Positions 1 through 8,475 of a DNA stretch of 64,000 bases are shown piece by piece. The translations under genes and the position numbers were made by a program. This DNA is from Hyunsoonleella aquatilis. GTDB lineage: Bacteria; Bacteroidota; Bacteroidia; Flavobacteriales; Flavobacteriaceae. The stretch spans positions 186,001 to 250,000 of the forward strand of contig NZ_JACNMF010000005.1 of the NCBI RefSeq assembly GCF_014270105.1, read 5' to 3'. Within the stretch, counting starts at the first letter, position 1; each line of letters starts with the position of its first letter. Below the pieces are notes generated by a model. It did no database searches. It saw only the letters and a program-made list of their open reading frames with translations, and was not told the DNA's origin.

Positions 1-2
1 AT

Positions 3-161
3 TCCGAAAACTGGGATGCTGTTTTATTAATGGAACACGAGTCAGTTGAAAAATTTATGGCTTTTTCACAGAGTAAAGTTTATTTGAATAATGTAGGTCA
101 TAGAATGGCTGGATTGGCAGATTCGAGACTTTTACCTACAACAGAAATACAAAACAATTGA
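3..161 (+). CDS. DUF1330-like protein, 3' end only
   Basis: The reading frame is open from the left edge and stops at 159-161, giving the last 52 residues of a protein whose start lies outside the window. The segment contains WDAVLLM followed about 30 residues later by LADSRLLP. This spacing and wording are typical of the C-terminal half of DUF1330 (dimeric alpha-beta barrel) proteins, where a WDAV strand precedes a closing strand. The biochemical role of DUF1330 is not established. The next gene begins 7 bp downstream, so the two were probably co-transcribed. The family call rests on a short piece; another small dimeric alpha-beta barrel family is possible. Confidence 0.55.
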   Translation, partial: SENWDAVLLMEHESVEKFMAFSQSKVYLNNVGHRMAGLADSRLLPTTEIQNN

Positions 162-168
162 AATCATT

Positions 169-552
169 ATGAGATTAAATGCTGGAATACTAACTACAAA
201 ACTATAAGAAAGAAAGTCATTTTATAAGGAGAATCTAGGATTTAAGATCAAAGTTGAAAATGAATTTTACCTTCTTCTTAAAACACCTAATGAAAAAGAT
301 ACATTGAGCTTTCTTTTACCAAATCATCCAACTCAGCAACCTTTTTTTCATAAACCTTTTCAAGGAGAAGGAATGTACCTAACTATCGAGGTTGACAATG
401 TCGATAAGTTATATGAAGAAATAAAAAGTAAGGGAGTTGAAATAAAGGTGGATATAAGGGACGAACCTTGGGGAGAAAGACATCTTTCCATTGAAGACCC
501 AAACGAAATTGGAATTGATATTATAAAATATACACAACTAATTGGAAAATAA
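169..552 (+). pseudogene. VOC (glyoxalase/bleomycin-resistance) family gene with in-frame stop
   Basis: From the ATG at 169 the frame reads MRLNAGILTTKL, then TAA at 205-207, then continues in the same frame as ERKSFYKENLGF to the stop at 550-552. Homologous VOC proteins have a residue, often Gln, where the stop falls, so a single CAA or CAG to TAA change is the simplest explanation. The rest is intact: a VOC-type second half with YLTIEVDNVD, LYEEIKSKGV and DPNEIGIDI. A remnant protein of 82 residues could start at TTG 304 but would lack the first beta-alpha-beta unit. VOC proteins bind a metal and small ligands as dimers; the substrate here is unknown. A sequencing error at 205 cannot be excluded. 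Confidence 0.65.
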
Positions 553-561
553 AAAACTACA

Positions 562-687
562 CACAACAATGGCTATAAGTAATTGCTTTCTCTCGCCTAC
601 TTTGGAAATTCCTTCGGAATTTCCAACTTGGTGCGTACTTGCAAAGTTAACTGCTAAACCACGCAACTACTCATAGGTACTGTGTTA
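562..687. repeat. Long imperfect palindrome with internal 11-bp hairpin (attC-like)
   Basis: The outer arms 562-586 and 663-687 are reverse complements at 17 of 25 positions without gaps. Inside lies a perfect hairpin, 602-612 against 616-626, with a 3-nt loop. The element follows directly after the small DUF1330/VOC gene pair. An imperfect outer palindrome of about 125 bp behind a short gene is the layout of integron attC sites and of some flavobacterial dispersed repeats. No integrase gene is visible, so the class is uncertain. Confidence 0.5.
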
Positions 688-839
688 AAAACCAAGTTTT
701 TTAGACAAAAATTTTGGTAAACATACGAGCCGAGACCGATGTGGGATAATTTGACCCGTCCTGAATAAAGGCTACATAATTTTAAACATTAAACACTAAA
801 ACAGCAAAGTAATTAAATAGCTTTGGGGGCATCGTCTAT

Positions 840-1505
840 CTAAACCAACCCAAACTCCCTAGCCTTATCCGTCAATTCCTTTAGATTGGACACCTCTAAT
901 TTTTTCATCAAATTAAAACGGTGTACTTCCGCCGTACGCTTGCTGATTTGCAGTTCATCAGCAATATCTTTGTTATTTTTAAGCTCCAATACCAAGCCTA
1001 AAATTTGCTTTTCGCGTTTGGTAAGGTTAAATGGATCTCCTTTTGGAGCAGTCTTGCGTTCTACGGCAGAACTTGTATTACCATCAACAAAATTGTTCAT
1101 AATTATGGCGGACACATCACCTGTAAAATACTTACCTCCCGAGGCTACTTTATTCAGAGCCTTTAAAAACTCTTCTTTGCTTGCCCCTTTCAATAAATAG
1201 CCGTCCGCACCTGCTTGAATGGCCTGCACGACATATTCCTCAGAATCGTGCATGGATAGCACCAAAGTTTTTACATCAGAACCTGATTTGTTTATTTCAC
1301 CTACCACTTCAATACCGTTCATTTCTGGCATCCGGATATCCACTATCAATATGTGCGGTTTACTTCTTTGGATAACTTCAAGGGCCTCTCTTCCATTCGA
1401 AGCTTCATCAATTACTTCGATACCTGTCTGGTCTTCCAAAAGCGCCCTTATTCCATCCCTTACCAAAACATGGTCATCAGCAAGTACAACTTTAATTTTG
1501 TCCAT
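840..1505 (-). CDS. NarL/FixJ-family response regulator
   Basis: Cytoplasmic two-component transcription factor of 221 residues, the usual size. The N-terminal receiver (about 4-120) has the acidic pair D10-D11, phospho-acceptor D56 in LIVDIRMPEMNG, and the conserved Lys in YLLKGA. The C-terminal LuxR-type helix-turn-helix (about 155-220) has LTKREKQIL and SKRTAEVHRFNLMKKL. It stands alone: no kinase is adjacent. The nearest HisKA_3 kinase in the window is at 16.7-17.5 kb and is itself without a regulator, so the two could be partners, but this is only inference. Target genes are unknown. Confidence 0.9.
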   Translation of the reverse strand: MDKIKVVLADDHVLVRDGIRALLEDQTGIEVIDEASNGREALEVIQRSKPHILIVDIRMPEMNGIEVVGEINKSGSDVKTLVLSMHDSEEYVVQAIQAGADGYLLKGASKEEFLKALNKVASGGKYFTGDVSAIIMNNFVDGNTSSAVERKTAPKGDPFNLTKREKQILGLVLELKNNKDIADELQISKRTAEVHRFNLMKKLEVSNLKELTDKAREFGLV

Positions 1506-1696
1506 TAACTAGCAATTATAAGTACAAAAGTAAGAAAATAAGTAATACTACGTATTTTTTGGAATTTACATTCGGATGCGCTTAATAAATAATGGCCTAA
1601 AAAAGGACTTGCAACACCCAACATATATTGTCAAAATGTTTCGATCTATCCAACCCTTAAAATAGCAAAAGGTCATTTTATAAAGGTGGAATTTTG

Positions 1697-2644
1697 TTAA
1701 CCGGTCAACTTTTGAATAATCTTTTTGGTGGGCAAAATAGCATCGGTGTATTCAATACTTGGGCCAGCAACCCAAACGGTTTTGTATGTGGCTTTGGTGG
1801 CGGCATTTTTGGTAGCGTTCATCCCAATAGAAAATCGAATCATTTTTACCCACTTTTTCAGTTTTCGGTTTTTATTAAGGAGATTTTCCAACCACGTTGC
1901 TTTCGTACCAATTTTTTGAACGTAGGGTGTGTTAATTACTGTGCAAGGTGTCCCCGAAATACGCTCGGTCATCACAATATCATCAGCACCGTATTCCACG
2001 CAGGCTTGTTTGTACTCCTCCGTCACATTGGCCTCTTCGGAAGCAATAAAAGGGCTTCCAACAGAAACTCCAGCCGCACCATAGCTCAACATCCTATCAA
2101 TATCTTCTTTTTGACCGACTCCTCCGGCAGAAATAACGGGTATATTACAATGAGACACCAATTCTGAAATCAAGTCCTTTGGGGACAAGTTACCACGGTG
2201 CCCTCCTGCTTGGTTGTTAACAGCTATGATGGCATCTGCACCCAACCCTTCCACTTTTTTTGCAAATTTTAGGTCCACGACATCACAAAACACCTTAATG
2301 CCTACTTTATGGGCTTCCTTAATAGTTTCCTCCGGGCTTCCCAAAGAGGTAATGATAAAATCACATCCTTCTTCACAAATGACTTCCAATTGCACCTTAT
2401 ACTTAACGTTTGACTTATTGACAATCAGGTTGAAGCCGAATGAACCTCCCTCAACCTTGGCCTCTTTAAGTTCTTTTAAAGCCTCGCGCAATTCCTCCAA
2501 AGTCCGATAATTCAAAGCCGGAATACATCCGGCAATACCACCTTTCATGGCTTCCTTAACCATGGCTACATTAGACACTAAAAACATAGGAGCTTGAATA
2601 ATGGGGTGCTTAATATTAAGAAGTTCGGTTAATGAAATCGCCAT
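1697..2644 (-). CDS. Nitronate monooxygenase / NAD(P)H-dependent flavin oxidoreductase family
   Basis: FMN-dependent TIM-barrel enzyme of the 2-nitropropane dioxygenase family, 315 residues. Visible signatures are QAPM (17-20), AGGHRG (146-151, with the His that acts in nitronate monooxygenases), SAGGVG (172-177) and the FMN phosphate-binding GSPFIASEE (196-204). The family contains enzymes oxidising alkyl nitronates and also FabK-like enoyl-ACP reductases; the GGHRG form favours the nitronate group but does not prove the substrate. It is transcribed away from the PepSY-like gene at 2821, and the shared intergenic region holds two identical 12-bp palindromes that may regulate both. Confidence 0.85.
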   Translation of the reverse strand: MAISLTELLNIKHPIIQAPMFLVSNVAMVKEAMKGGIAGCIPALNYRTLEELREALKELKEAKVEGGSFGFNLIVNKSNVKYKVQLEVICEEGCDFIITSLGSPEETIKEAHKVGIKVFCDVVDLKFAKKVEGLGADAIIAVNNQAGGHRGNLSPKDLISELVSHCNIPVISAGGVGQKEDIDRMLSYGAAGVSVGSPFIASEEANVTEEYKQACVEYGADDIVMTERISGTPCTVINTPYVQKIGTKATWLENLLNKNRKLKKWVKMIRFSIGMNATKNAATKATYKTVWVAGPSIEYTDAILPTKKIIQKLTG

Positions 2645-2675
2645 GAAAAAAGTTTTTTCAAATATAACAAAATAT

Positions 2676-2687
2676 TATGCATGCATA
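2676..2687. promoter_or_regulatory. Palindrome TATGCATGCATA, copy 1 (putative operator)
   Basis: Perfect 12-bp palindrome 31 bp upstream of the start of the minus-strand flavoprotein gene. An identical copy sits at 2772-2783. A pair of perfect palindromes in a divergent promoter region suggests binding of a dimeric regulator. The regulator is not identifiable here. Confidence 0.5.
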
Positions 2688-2771
2688 GTATTTGATAATC
2701 AATCAGTTACGAAAAACACCCATAATTCACGGTATAAATAACTGATAATATGACTTTTATCATTTTTTTAT

Positions 2772-2783
2772 TATGCATGCATA
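2772..2783. promoter_or_regulatory. Palindrome TATGCATGCATA, copy 2 (putative operator)
   Basis: Second identical copy, centre-to-centre 96 bp from the first and 37 bp upstream of the ATG of the plus-strand PepSY-like gene. Its placement mirrors that of copy 1, each lying near one of the two divergent starts. Confidence 0.5.
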
Positions 2784-2820
2784 ATTAATTTTGGCTATAA
2801 AATTTTATAACTCCTTTATC

Positions 2821-3321
2821 ATGAAAACTTACATCTTTTGCCTTTTTGGGTTTTGCTTTGCCACATTTGTAAATTCGCAAACTGTAGAGCTACCAGAAAC
2901 TGTTATCTCCATCAATTCTCACTATTTGAATTCGCTGGATTCCGAAAATTCGTGTCATTACGTTAAAAAATTGGAGCAGGCGTTATTAAAATATGACCAT
3001 TCCAAAATATCATCCCTTTATGACTCAAAAAGCGATATCTACAGGGTAACCTTTAAAATTCCCAACGGGCACATTGTCGCTTCTTTTAATAAGGATGGAA
3101 AAATTGTTAAGACTTTTGAGAAATATAACAACGTCCGATTACCTCAAACCGTTTTGCAAGCCATTGCTGAAAAATATCCCAATTATTCTATTGTAGAAGA
3201 TGTATATATTGTGAAATATCATCGAGACGAGGATAACTTAAAACAAGAGTATCGTATTAAAGTTAAAACCGAAGATGAAATTTTTACGGTAAAAACCAAT
3301 AATCTTGGCGTCTTTATTTAA
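2821..3321 (+). CDS. Secreted PepSY-like protein
   Basis: 166 residues from the ATG at 2821. The frame is open further upstream to TTG 2791, but the ATG is followed at once by a typical signal peptide (MKTYIFCLFGFCFATFVNSQ), so this start is preferred. The mature part carries two beta-alpha-beta style units; the second includes LPQTVLQAIAEKYPNYSI and a C-terminal beta hairpin, as in the PepSY-like (formerly beta-lactamase-inhibitor-like) family of Bacteroidota periplasmic proteins. Their function is not established. Divergent from the flavoprotein gene, tail-to-tail with the methyltransferase at 3328 with a 6-bp gap. Confidence 0.7.
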   Translation: MKTYIFCLFGFCFATFVNSQTVELPETVISINSHYLNSLDSENSCHYVKKLEQALLKYDHSKISSLYDSKSDIYRVTFKIPNGHIVASFNKDGKIVKTFEKYNNVRLPQTVLQAIAEKYPNYSIVEDVYIVKYHRDEDNLKQEYRIKVKTEDEIFTVKTNNLGVFI

Positions 3322-3327
3322 AATGAG

Positions 3328-4557
3328 TTACTCCAAAAATTGGTAATACCCACTTTTTAAGTAGGCCCCTTCCGGAAACCCAATAGGATGATCTATATCG
3401 TGTTGGGTTTTCACTTTTACTTTGTATCGTCTGGAATTTGAAGACAAAACTTGGGCATTGATATCATAAAATGTTTGAGCAATTATACGCGATGAGCATG
3501 ACGCCAATACCAATAATCCATTTTTTGCAGTCAATTGTTCTCCCAAATCGGCTAATTGTGCATATTTCCTTTTGGCGAGCTCAATTTCTGAAGCCTGCTT
3601 AGCAAAACTTGGTGGGTCAATGACCACTACATCATAGGTTTTTCCTTTTTTAATGAGTTTTTTTAGCTCTTCAAAAGCATCTCCAGCAATGGTTTTATGT
3701 ATTCCTGAGTAGGCATTTAATTTTCCATTTTGAATGGCAATATCCAAAGCCTGCTTGCTAATATCCAAACTTGTCACTTCTTTGGCACCGTTCGCCAAGG
3801 CGTGCACTGAAAACCCACCAGCATAGGAAAACACATCCAATACCCTTTTCCCTCTACTCCACTCTCCAACCTGTTTTCTATTGGCGCGATGATCCAAAAA
3901 ATAACCCGTTTTATGGCCCTTGATGACATTTGCAGAAAAATTAACACCATGTTCCACAAACGCCACCACTTCATTTTCTAAGGTACCGTAAACTACTTCC
4001 CCATTTTTGAATTCATGTGCTTTGGATTGTTCCAATCCCCGACTCAAACGCATGACGACAGTTTTGGCTTTTGAAACTTGTTGCAAACTTGGGAGGATAT
4101 CTTCCAAATAAGGCAACCAAATTTCAGAATAGAGTTTCACCACCAAAACATGAGCATAAACATCTGCAATCAAACCAGGAAAACCATCGTTTTCGCCAAA
4201 AATCAATCGGTAGCTGTTGGTATTTGTTTCTAGTAAAGGGCTTCGCTTTGCGAAAGCTTCTTCTATTTTCTTCTGAAAAAAAGAAGCATTAATTTCAACT
4301 TTTTCAAATCCAGAATGCAACATTTTGATTCGGATGGGTGAATTCGCATCATAAAGTCCCAAACCCATTACCCTATCTTTGTTTTTGCTGAAAATAATAG
4401 CCAAATCCCCAGTTTTGGCGTCAGCATTGATTTTAGTGATGCTATTTGAAAACACCCATGGGTGCTCATTAAGGACGAACTGTTCGCCTTTAGCATTCAG
4501 TTTTACTGCAAGTCTTTTGGATTGAAAATTAGATTTTATTTTAGTCTTGAATGGCAT
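3328..4557 (-). CDS. rlmI: Class I SAM-dependent rRNA methyltransferase, RlmI type
   Basis: 409-residue enzyme with the architecture of RlmI, which makes m5C in 23S rRNA. An N-terminal PUA domain (about 10-85, with HPWVFSNSI) is followed by a linking domain, then a Rossmann methyltransferase with the SAM-binding VLDVFSYAGGFS near 240-251 and the catalytic-loop motif DPPSF near 311-315. A Cys in LVLASCSS near 350 matches the expected catalytic Cys position. Cytoplasmic, acts on ribosomal RNA. The gene stands alone between the PepSY-like gene and a secreted protein. The exact target nucleotide could differ from the E. coli enzyme. Confidence 0.85.
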   Translation of the reverse strand: MPFKTKIKSNFQSKRLAVKLNAKGEQFVLNEHPWVFSNSITKINADAKTGDLAIIFSKNKDRVMGLGLYDANSPIRIKMLHSGFEKVEINASFFQKKIEEAFAKRSPLLETNTNSYRLIFGENDGFPGLIADVYAHVLVVKLYSEIWLPYLEDILPSLQQVSKAKTVVMRLSRGLEQSKAHEFKNGEVVYGTLENEVVAFVEHGVNFSANVIKGHKTGYFLDHRANRKQVGEWSRGKRVLDVFSYAGGFSVHALANGAKEVTSLDISKQALDIAIQNGKLNAYSGIHKTIAGDAFEELKKLIKKGKTYDVVVIDPPSFAKQASEIELAKRKYAQLADLGEQLTAKNGLLVLASCSSRIIAQTFYDINAQVLSSNSRRYKVKVKTQHDIDHPIGFPEGAYLKSGYYQFLE

Positions 4558-4681
4558 AACATGTTTGCGTGCCCTAAAAATATCGGTTTTAAATCAATTA
4601 AAAAATTATCGCCCTTAACCCAAAAAAAATACCTTCATAAATTATGGTTATGAAGGTACGTTTATCAATGAAATTCAGCTT

Positions 4682-5854
4682 TTAGTGTTTGACTATTTTT
4701 TTGATAACTTGATTTCCATTTATCTGTATTTTTAAAAAGTACAAACCATCTGATAAATTCGAAATATTGATACTATCCCCAACATTATCAAACTTTTGAT
4801 TTACCATTAACCCTTTTGAGTCAAACAACTCAAAGGTATAAGGAAAATTATGATTGGTTATCTTGATAATATCTTTTGTTGGGTTTGGAAATATGGATAG
4901 TTCATTATAATCTTTAGAATCAGTATGTAATGGATTGTTATTGAAAACCCTACTGCTTCCATTGCTATAGTTGAATGCTAGCAACTCATTCCAAATAAAA
5001 TCTATAGTACTTTGAAAATTACTTTGAACCAGTGCATTAACGGTATTTGGAATTGTATAGGTTACTGGTGCTTTTTCTTCATAAATGGCCATATAAGTTA
5101 TCAAACCAGCTAAAAAGTAAAGCGTTGGCTCTCCGTGTGGCGCATTATCTTCATATAGCTCTAAAATTGGGACCTGGCTTAAAGGCGTATCTGTTAATAG
5201 CTTACTTAGCACTGGCCCAACAGGGATCATTCTAACATTTTCACTTGGGCGCGCAGCTTGAACATAATCTTGATAATCAATCCACCAATTATGAAAATCA
5301 CCTGTTGTGTAATTATTGTAATTCTCAAACTCAGTTCCGGAAGGAGGAAAACCCTCACCAGCAATAAAAGTAGCCATATCTGGCCAGTTTTCGTATATGT
5401 AAGTTACCGCGCTTTCTTCTTGGTTGTCAATCCAATCTACAATATCTAATGTTGCTGATAGCGGAGATGTTGTTGGATTTCCATGGTAATTTACATTTGA
5501 TGGCTGATATTGTATAAAATTAGCAGCTGTGAGTAAGATGGTATTAAAATTTGCTTCTGAAAACTCTTGGGTATCAGATTCCCATGCAGATGGCACTTCA
5601 CTAAATCCCCATTGAGCAATAGGTGGTAGGTCAGCATGTTGTGGTAAAAACCCATATTGTCCTGAAACTGAAATAGTGTGTCCTGCTTCCTGGGCTAATA
5701 AATGCAACCAGTGGGGTACGGTTGTTTCATCAGAGGATGTGGCATGAACAATAAGGCTATGCCCAAAAACATACATGGTTTTATTGTCTTGAGCTAATGT
5801 GCTACTGGTACAAATAAGGCATAATACTAAGGCTAACTGTAATAAGTTTTTCAT
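4682..5854 (-). CDS. Secreted SGNH-like protein with type IX secretion sorting domain
   Basis: 390 residues. It has a signal peptide (first 22 residues, ending TLAQ), an extracellular body and a C-terminal type A sorting domain (from about 315: LSIFPNPTKD to GLYFLKI and IVKH), so it is exported by T9SS. The body starts with YVFGHSLI, where S33 sits as in block I of SGNH hydrolases, and near 250 there is DNAPHGEPTLYFLA, resembling the block V acid-His region. An esterase or sugar deacetylase is therefore plausible but not certain; GHS replaces the usual GDS or GNS. No neighbour supports a pathway. Confidence 0.55.
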   Translation of the reverse strand: MKNLLQLALVLCLICTSSTLAQDNKTMYVFGHSLIVHATSSDETTVPHWLHLLAQEAGHTISVSGQYGFLPQHADLPPIAQWGFSEVPSAWESDTQEFSEANFNTILLTAANFIQYQPSNVNYHGNPTTSPLSATLDIVDWIDNQEESAVTYIYENWPDMATFIAGEGFPPSGTEFENYNNYTTGDFHNWWIDYQDYVQAARPSENVRMIPVGPVLSKLLTDTPLSQVPILELYEDNAPHGEPTLYFLAGLITYMAIYEEKAPVTYTIPNTVNALVQSNFQSTIDFIWNELLAFNYSNGSSRVFNNNPLHTDSKDYNELSIFPNPTKDIIKITNHNFPYTFELFDSKGLMVNQKFDNVGDSINISNLSDGLYFLKIQINGNQVIKKIVKH

Positions 5855-5935
5855 AAGTAGGTATTTTAATAAATTTTATAATTTATAATATAACAGCTTA
5901 ATTGGATAAAATCCTACCTAATAAATTCGCTAAAT

Positions 5936-5970
5936 AAAAAAAACGCAACCAGAAGTGGTTGCGTTTTTCT
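5936..5970. terminator. Bidirectional rho-independent terminator
   Basis: Perfect 11-bp stem 5941-5951 against 5956-5966 with a GAAG tetraloop, flanked by A's on the left and T's on the right. It can therefore stop transcripts in both directions. On the minus strand it follows dnaK and the broken tRNA, and it lies upstream of the SGNH-like gene. Confidence 0.75.
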
Positions 5971-5978
5971 CTATATTA

Positions 5979-6066
5979 ACCTGCCGCTCTACCAACTGAG
6001 CTAAGTCCCCAAGTCAAAAAATTATTTGTGGAGACTGTGGGAATCGAACCCACGACGCACAGAGTG
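5979..6066 (-). pseudogene. Broken tRNA: 3' half followed by 5' half (permuted order)
   Basis: On the minus strand a tRNA 3' half (6066 to 6029) comes first, with a T arm GTGGG-TTCGAAT-CCCAC and acceptor strand AGTCTCC-A. After an 18-nt A/T-rich spacer comes a 5' half (6010 to about 5979) with acceptor GGGGACT, T-A, D arm GCTC-AGTTGGTA-GAGC and the start of an anticodon stem. The two acceptor strands pair at all seven positions, with one G-U. The anticodon region itself is missing or scrambled. Either a deletion between tandem tRNA copies left two remnants, or this is a circularly permuted gene. It cannot yield a normal linear tRNA, so it is called a pseudogene. Confidence 0.6.
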
Positions 6067-6077
6067 CTTTTGATGAG

Positions 6078-6098
6078 ATACTGAAACAAGTTCAGTAT
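6078..6098. repeat. REP-like hairpin just after dnaK
   Basis: Perfect 8-bp stem ATACTGAA (6078-6085) against TTCAGTAT (6091-6098) with a 5-nt loop. It begins 9 bp beyond the dnaK stop codon and directly precedes the broken tRNA 3' half. Similar short palindromes are dispersed between genes in flavobacteria. It may also act as a transcript 3'-end hairpin for dnaK. Confidence 0.5.
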
Positions 6099-6106
6099 GA
6101 CATAAA

Positions 6107-8020
6107 TTACTTTACTTCCTCAAAATCAACATCCTCAACATCATTGCCTTCAGACTGTGCTTGCTCTCCAGCTCCAGCATCTGGTCCTGGTTGCGCACCT
6201 CCCGCTTGTTGTGCTTCGGCTTGTGCTTTGTACATTTCTTCTGAAGCTACTTTCCAAGCTTCGTTTATTTTCTCTAAAGCAGGCTCAATCTGTGCCAAAT
6301 CTTTAGTTTCATAAGCCTTCTTCAACTCTTCTAAAGCTTCCTCGATTGGCTTTTTCTTATCATCGGACAATTTATCACCAAACTCTTCTAATTGCTTTTC
6401 CGTTTGGAAAATCATAGAATCCGCCTCATTCAGCTTTTGAGCTTGTTCAGCAGCCGCTTTATCAGCCTCAGCATTCGCCTCAGCATCAGCTTTCATTTTC
6501 TCGATTTCCTCCTCGGTCAATCCAGAAGATGCCTCAATTCTAATATCCTGTTTCTTACCAGTCGCTTTATCTTCAGCAGATACTTTGATGATACCATTGG
6601 CATCAATATCAAACGTTACCTCAATTTGTGGCGTACCACGTCTTGCTGGTGGAATACCGTCCAAGTGGAAACGTCCGATAGTTTTGTTATCCGCTGCCAT
6701 TGCTCTTTCACCTTGCAATACATGGATTTCTACTGATGGCTGATTATCCGCTGCCGTAGAGAATACTTGTGATTTCTTGGTAGGGATTGTTGTATTCGCA
6801 TCAATCAATTTGGTGAATACATTACCCATTGTTTCAATACCTAAAGATAAAGGCGTAACGTCAAGTAGCAATACATCTTTTACATCACCAGTCAATACAC
6901 CACCTTGGATAGCAGCACCTAAAGACACCACCTCATCCGGGTTTACACCTTTACTTGGGGCTTTTCCAAAGAATTTTTCAACAGCAGTCTGTACCGCTGG
7001 AATCCTTGTAGAACCACCAACCAAAATAATCTCATCAATATCGCTTTTGCTCAATCCGGCCGCTTTCAACGCCGTCTGGCATGGCTCAATAGTACGTTTT
7101 ACCAAATCGTCAATCAATTGCTCAAACTTAGAACGTGTTAACGTACGCACCAAGTGCTTTGGTCCACTAGCAGTTGCCGTAATATATGGCAAGTTAATTT
7201 CAGTTTGGGATGAAGAAGACAATTCAATCTTTGCCTTTTCAGCAGCTTCCTTCAAACGCTGTAAAGACATAGGATCCTCTCTCAAATCCATACTCTCCTC
7301 AGCCTTAAACTCATCAGCCAACCAGTTGATGATTTTTTCGTCAACATCATCACCACCTAAGTGTGTATCACCATCAGTAGATAATACTTCAAATACGCCG
7401 TCACCCAATTCTAAAATAGAAACGTCATGTGTACCTCCACCAAAGTCAAATACAACAATCTTTTGGTCCGTACCTTTTTTGTCCAATCCGTAAGCCAATG
7501 CCGCAGCAGTTGGCTCGTTAATAATACGCTCTACTTTCAAACCCGAAATCTCGCCAGCCTCTTTTGTAGCCTGACGCTGACTGTCGTTAAAATAAGCAGG
7601 CACAGTAATTACAGCTCTGCTCACATCAGTTCCCAAGTAATCCTCAGCAGTTTTCTTCATTTTCTGTAGAATCATAGCTGACAATTCCTGTGGTGTGTAC
7701 AAACGGCCCTCGATATCCACTCTTGGCGTATCGTTGTCACCCTTCACTACTTTATATGGCACGCGCTCGGCCTCTTTTTTAGATTCAGAATATTTATTCC
7801 CCATAAAACGCTTAATCGAATACACCGTTTTAGTTGGGTTGGTTACGGCTTGACGCTTTGCAGGGTCGCCCACCTTGATTTCACCGCCTTCAACAAAGGC
7901 AATCACAGATGGCGTCGTCCTTTTTCCTTCTGCATTAGGAATCACCACCGGCTCGTTACCCTCCATCACGGAAACGCAAGAGTTGGTCGTCCCTAAATCA
8001 ATTCCAATAATTTTGCTCAT
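6107..8020 (-). CDS. dnaK: Hsp70 chaperone DnaK
   Basis: 637 residues, full length. The N-terminal ATPase domain begins [12 protein letters not shown] and carries [13 protein letters not shown], the phosphate-2 loop in [11 protein letters not shown] and the adenosine-binding [11 protein letters not shown]. The substrate-binding domain contains [11 protein letters not shown] and the helical lid. The C terminus ends EDVDFEEVK, close to the EEVD-like tail of bacterial DnaK, after a Gly/Ala/Gln-rich linker. Cytoplasmic folding of unfolded proteins with DnaJ and GrpE, neither of which is nearby. Transcribed alone, with a hairpin right after the stop. No CIRCE-type operator was seen upstream; a 13-bp palindrome is present at 8101-8113. 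Confidence 0.97.
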   Translation of the reverse strand: MSKIIGIDLGTTNSCVSVMEGNEPVVIPNAEGKRTTPSVIAFVEGGEIKVGDPAKRQAVTNPTKTVYSIKRFMGNKYSESKKEAERVPYKVVKGDNDTPRVDIEGRLYTPQELSAMILQKMKKTAEDYLGTDVSRAVITVPAYFNDSQRQATKEAGEISGLKVERIINEPTAAALAYGLDKKGTDQKIVVFDFGGGTHDVSILELGDGVFEVLSTDGDTHLGGDDVDEKIINWLADEFKAEESMDLREDPMSLQRLKEAAEKAKIELSSSSQTEINLPYITATASGPKHLVRTLTRSKFEQLIDDLVKRTIEPCQTALKAAGLSKSDIDEIILVGGSTRIPAVQTAVEKFFGKAPSKGVNPDEVVSLGAAIQGGVLTGDVKDVLLLDVTPLSLGIETMGNVFTKLIDANTTIPTKKSQVFSTAADNQPSVEIHVLQGERAMAADNKTIGRFHLDGIPPARRGTPQIEVTFDIDANGIIKVSAEDKATGKKQDIRIEASSGLTEEEIEKMKADAEANAEADKAAAEQAQKLNEADSMIFQTEKQLEEFGDKLSDDKKKPIEEALEELKKAYETKDLAQIEPALEKINEAWKVASEEMYKAQAEAQQAGGAQPGPDAGAGEQAQSEGNDVEDVDFEEVK

Positions 8021-8475
8021 AATATGTTTTTTATTGTGTTGAATGTTCGTTTTTCAAATTCGATTTACATAAGTCAATCTTTATGCCAATACAAAAAGCA
8101 TGACACAGTGTCAGTCTCGATAGCTATCGGGATTAGTCGCAGTGGGCAGTAGCAGTAGGCAGTACTTTAAAAACCGTAGCATTCTGTACACATGAATATT
8201 CCCCCTTTGGGGGTTAGTGGGATTATTTGGGCGCAAGGGTCCCAAAATCAGTTCCTCCATTAAACAACATTTCTAAACGCCAACCTCTCCACAAAAACCC
8301 ATTGATTAACAATACCTTACCCAGTTTTATCGTTTAAAGTCACATAATGTTGAGAAATCCTAATTCAGAATTACCATTCATCGAAAAAATAATACTTTCA
8401 ACCTATATTTAATTATATTTGAATGATTTAAGAAATAAAAAACCTACAATTTTTATTAAAATCACCCAAATTGCA
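8021..8475. other. Intergenic region with several short palindromes
   Basis: No gene is supported in this 455-bp divergent region between dnaK and the DUF1800 gene. It holds three perfect palindromes: TGACAC-A-GTGTCA at 8101-8113, CGATAGCTATCG at 8118-8129 and CCCCC-TTT-GGGGG at 8211-8223. A short run rich in GGCAGTA-like units lies at 8142-8165. The latter three resemble dispersed intergenic repeats; the first could be an operator. The promoters for both flanking transcription units must be here but could not be pinpointed. Confidence 0.5.

Noticed and set aside
691-839. Possible end of an IS3-like element (GACCCGTCCTGAATAAAGG region)
   Set aside because: No transposase, no matching inverted end and no target duplication in view; the resemblance is from memory only.
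5979-6066. tmRNA or its permuted form
   Set aside because: The 5' half has a normal tRNA D arm and no tag-peptide reading frame or tmRNA 5' sequence.
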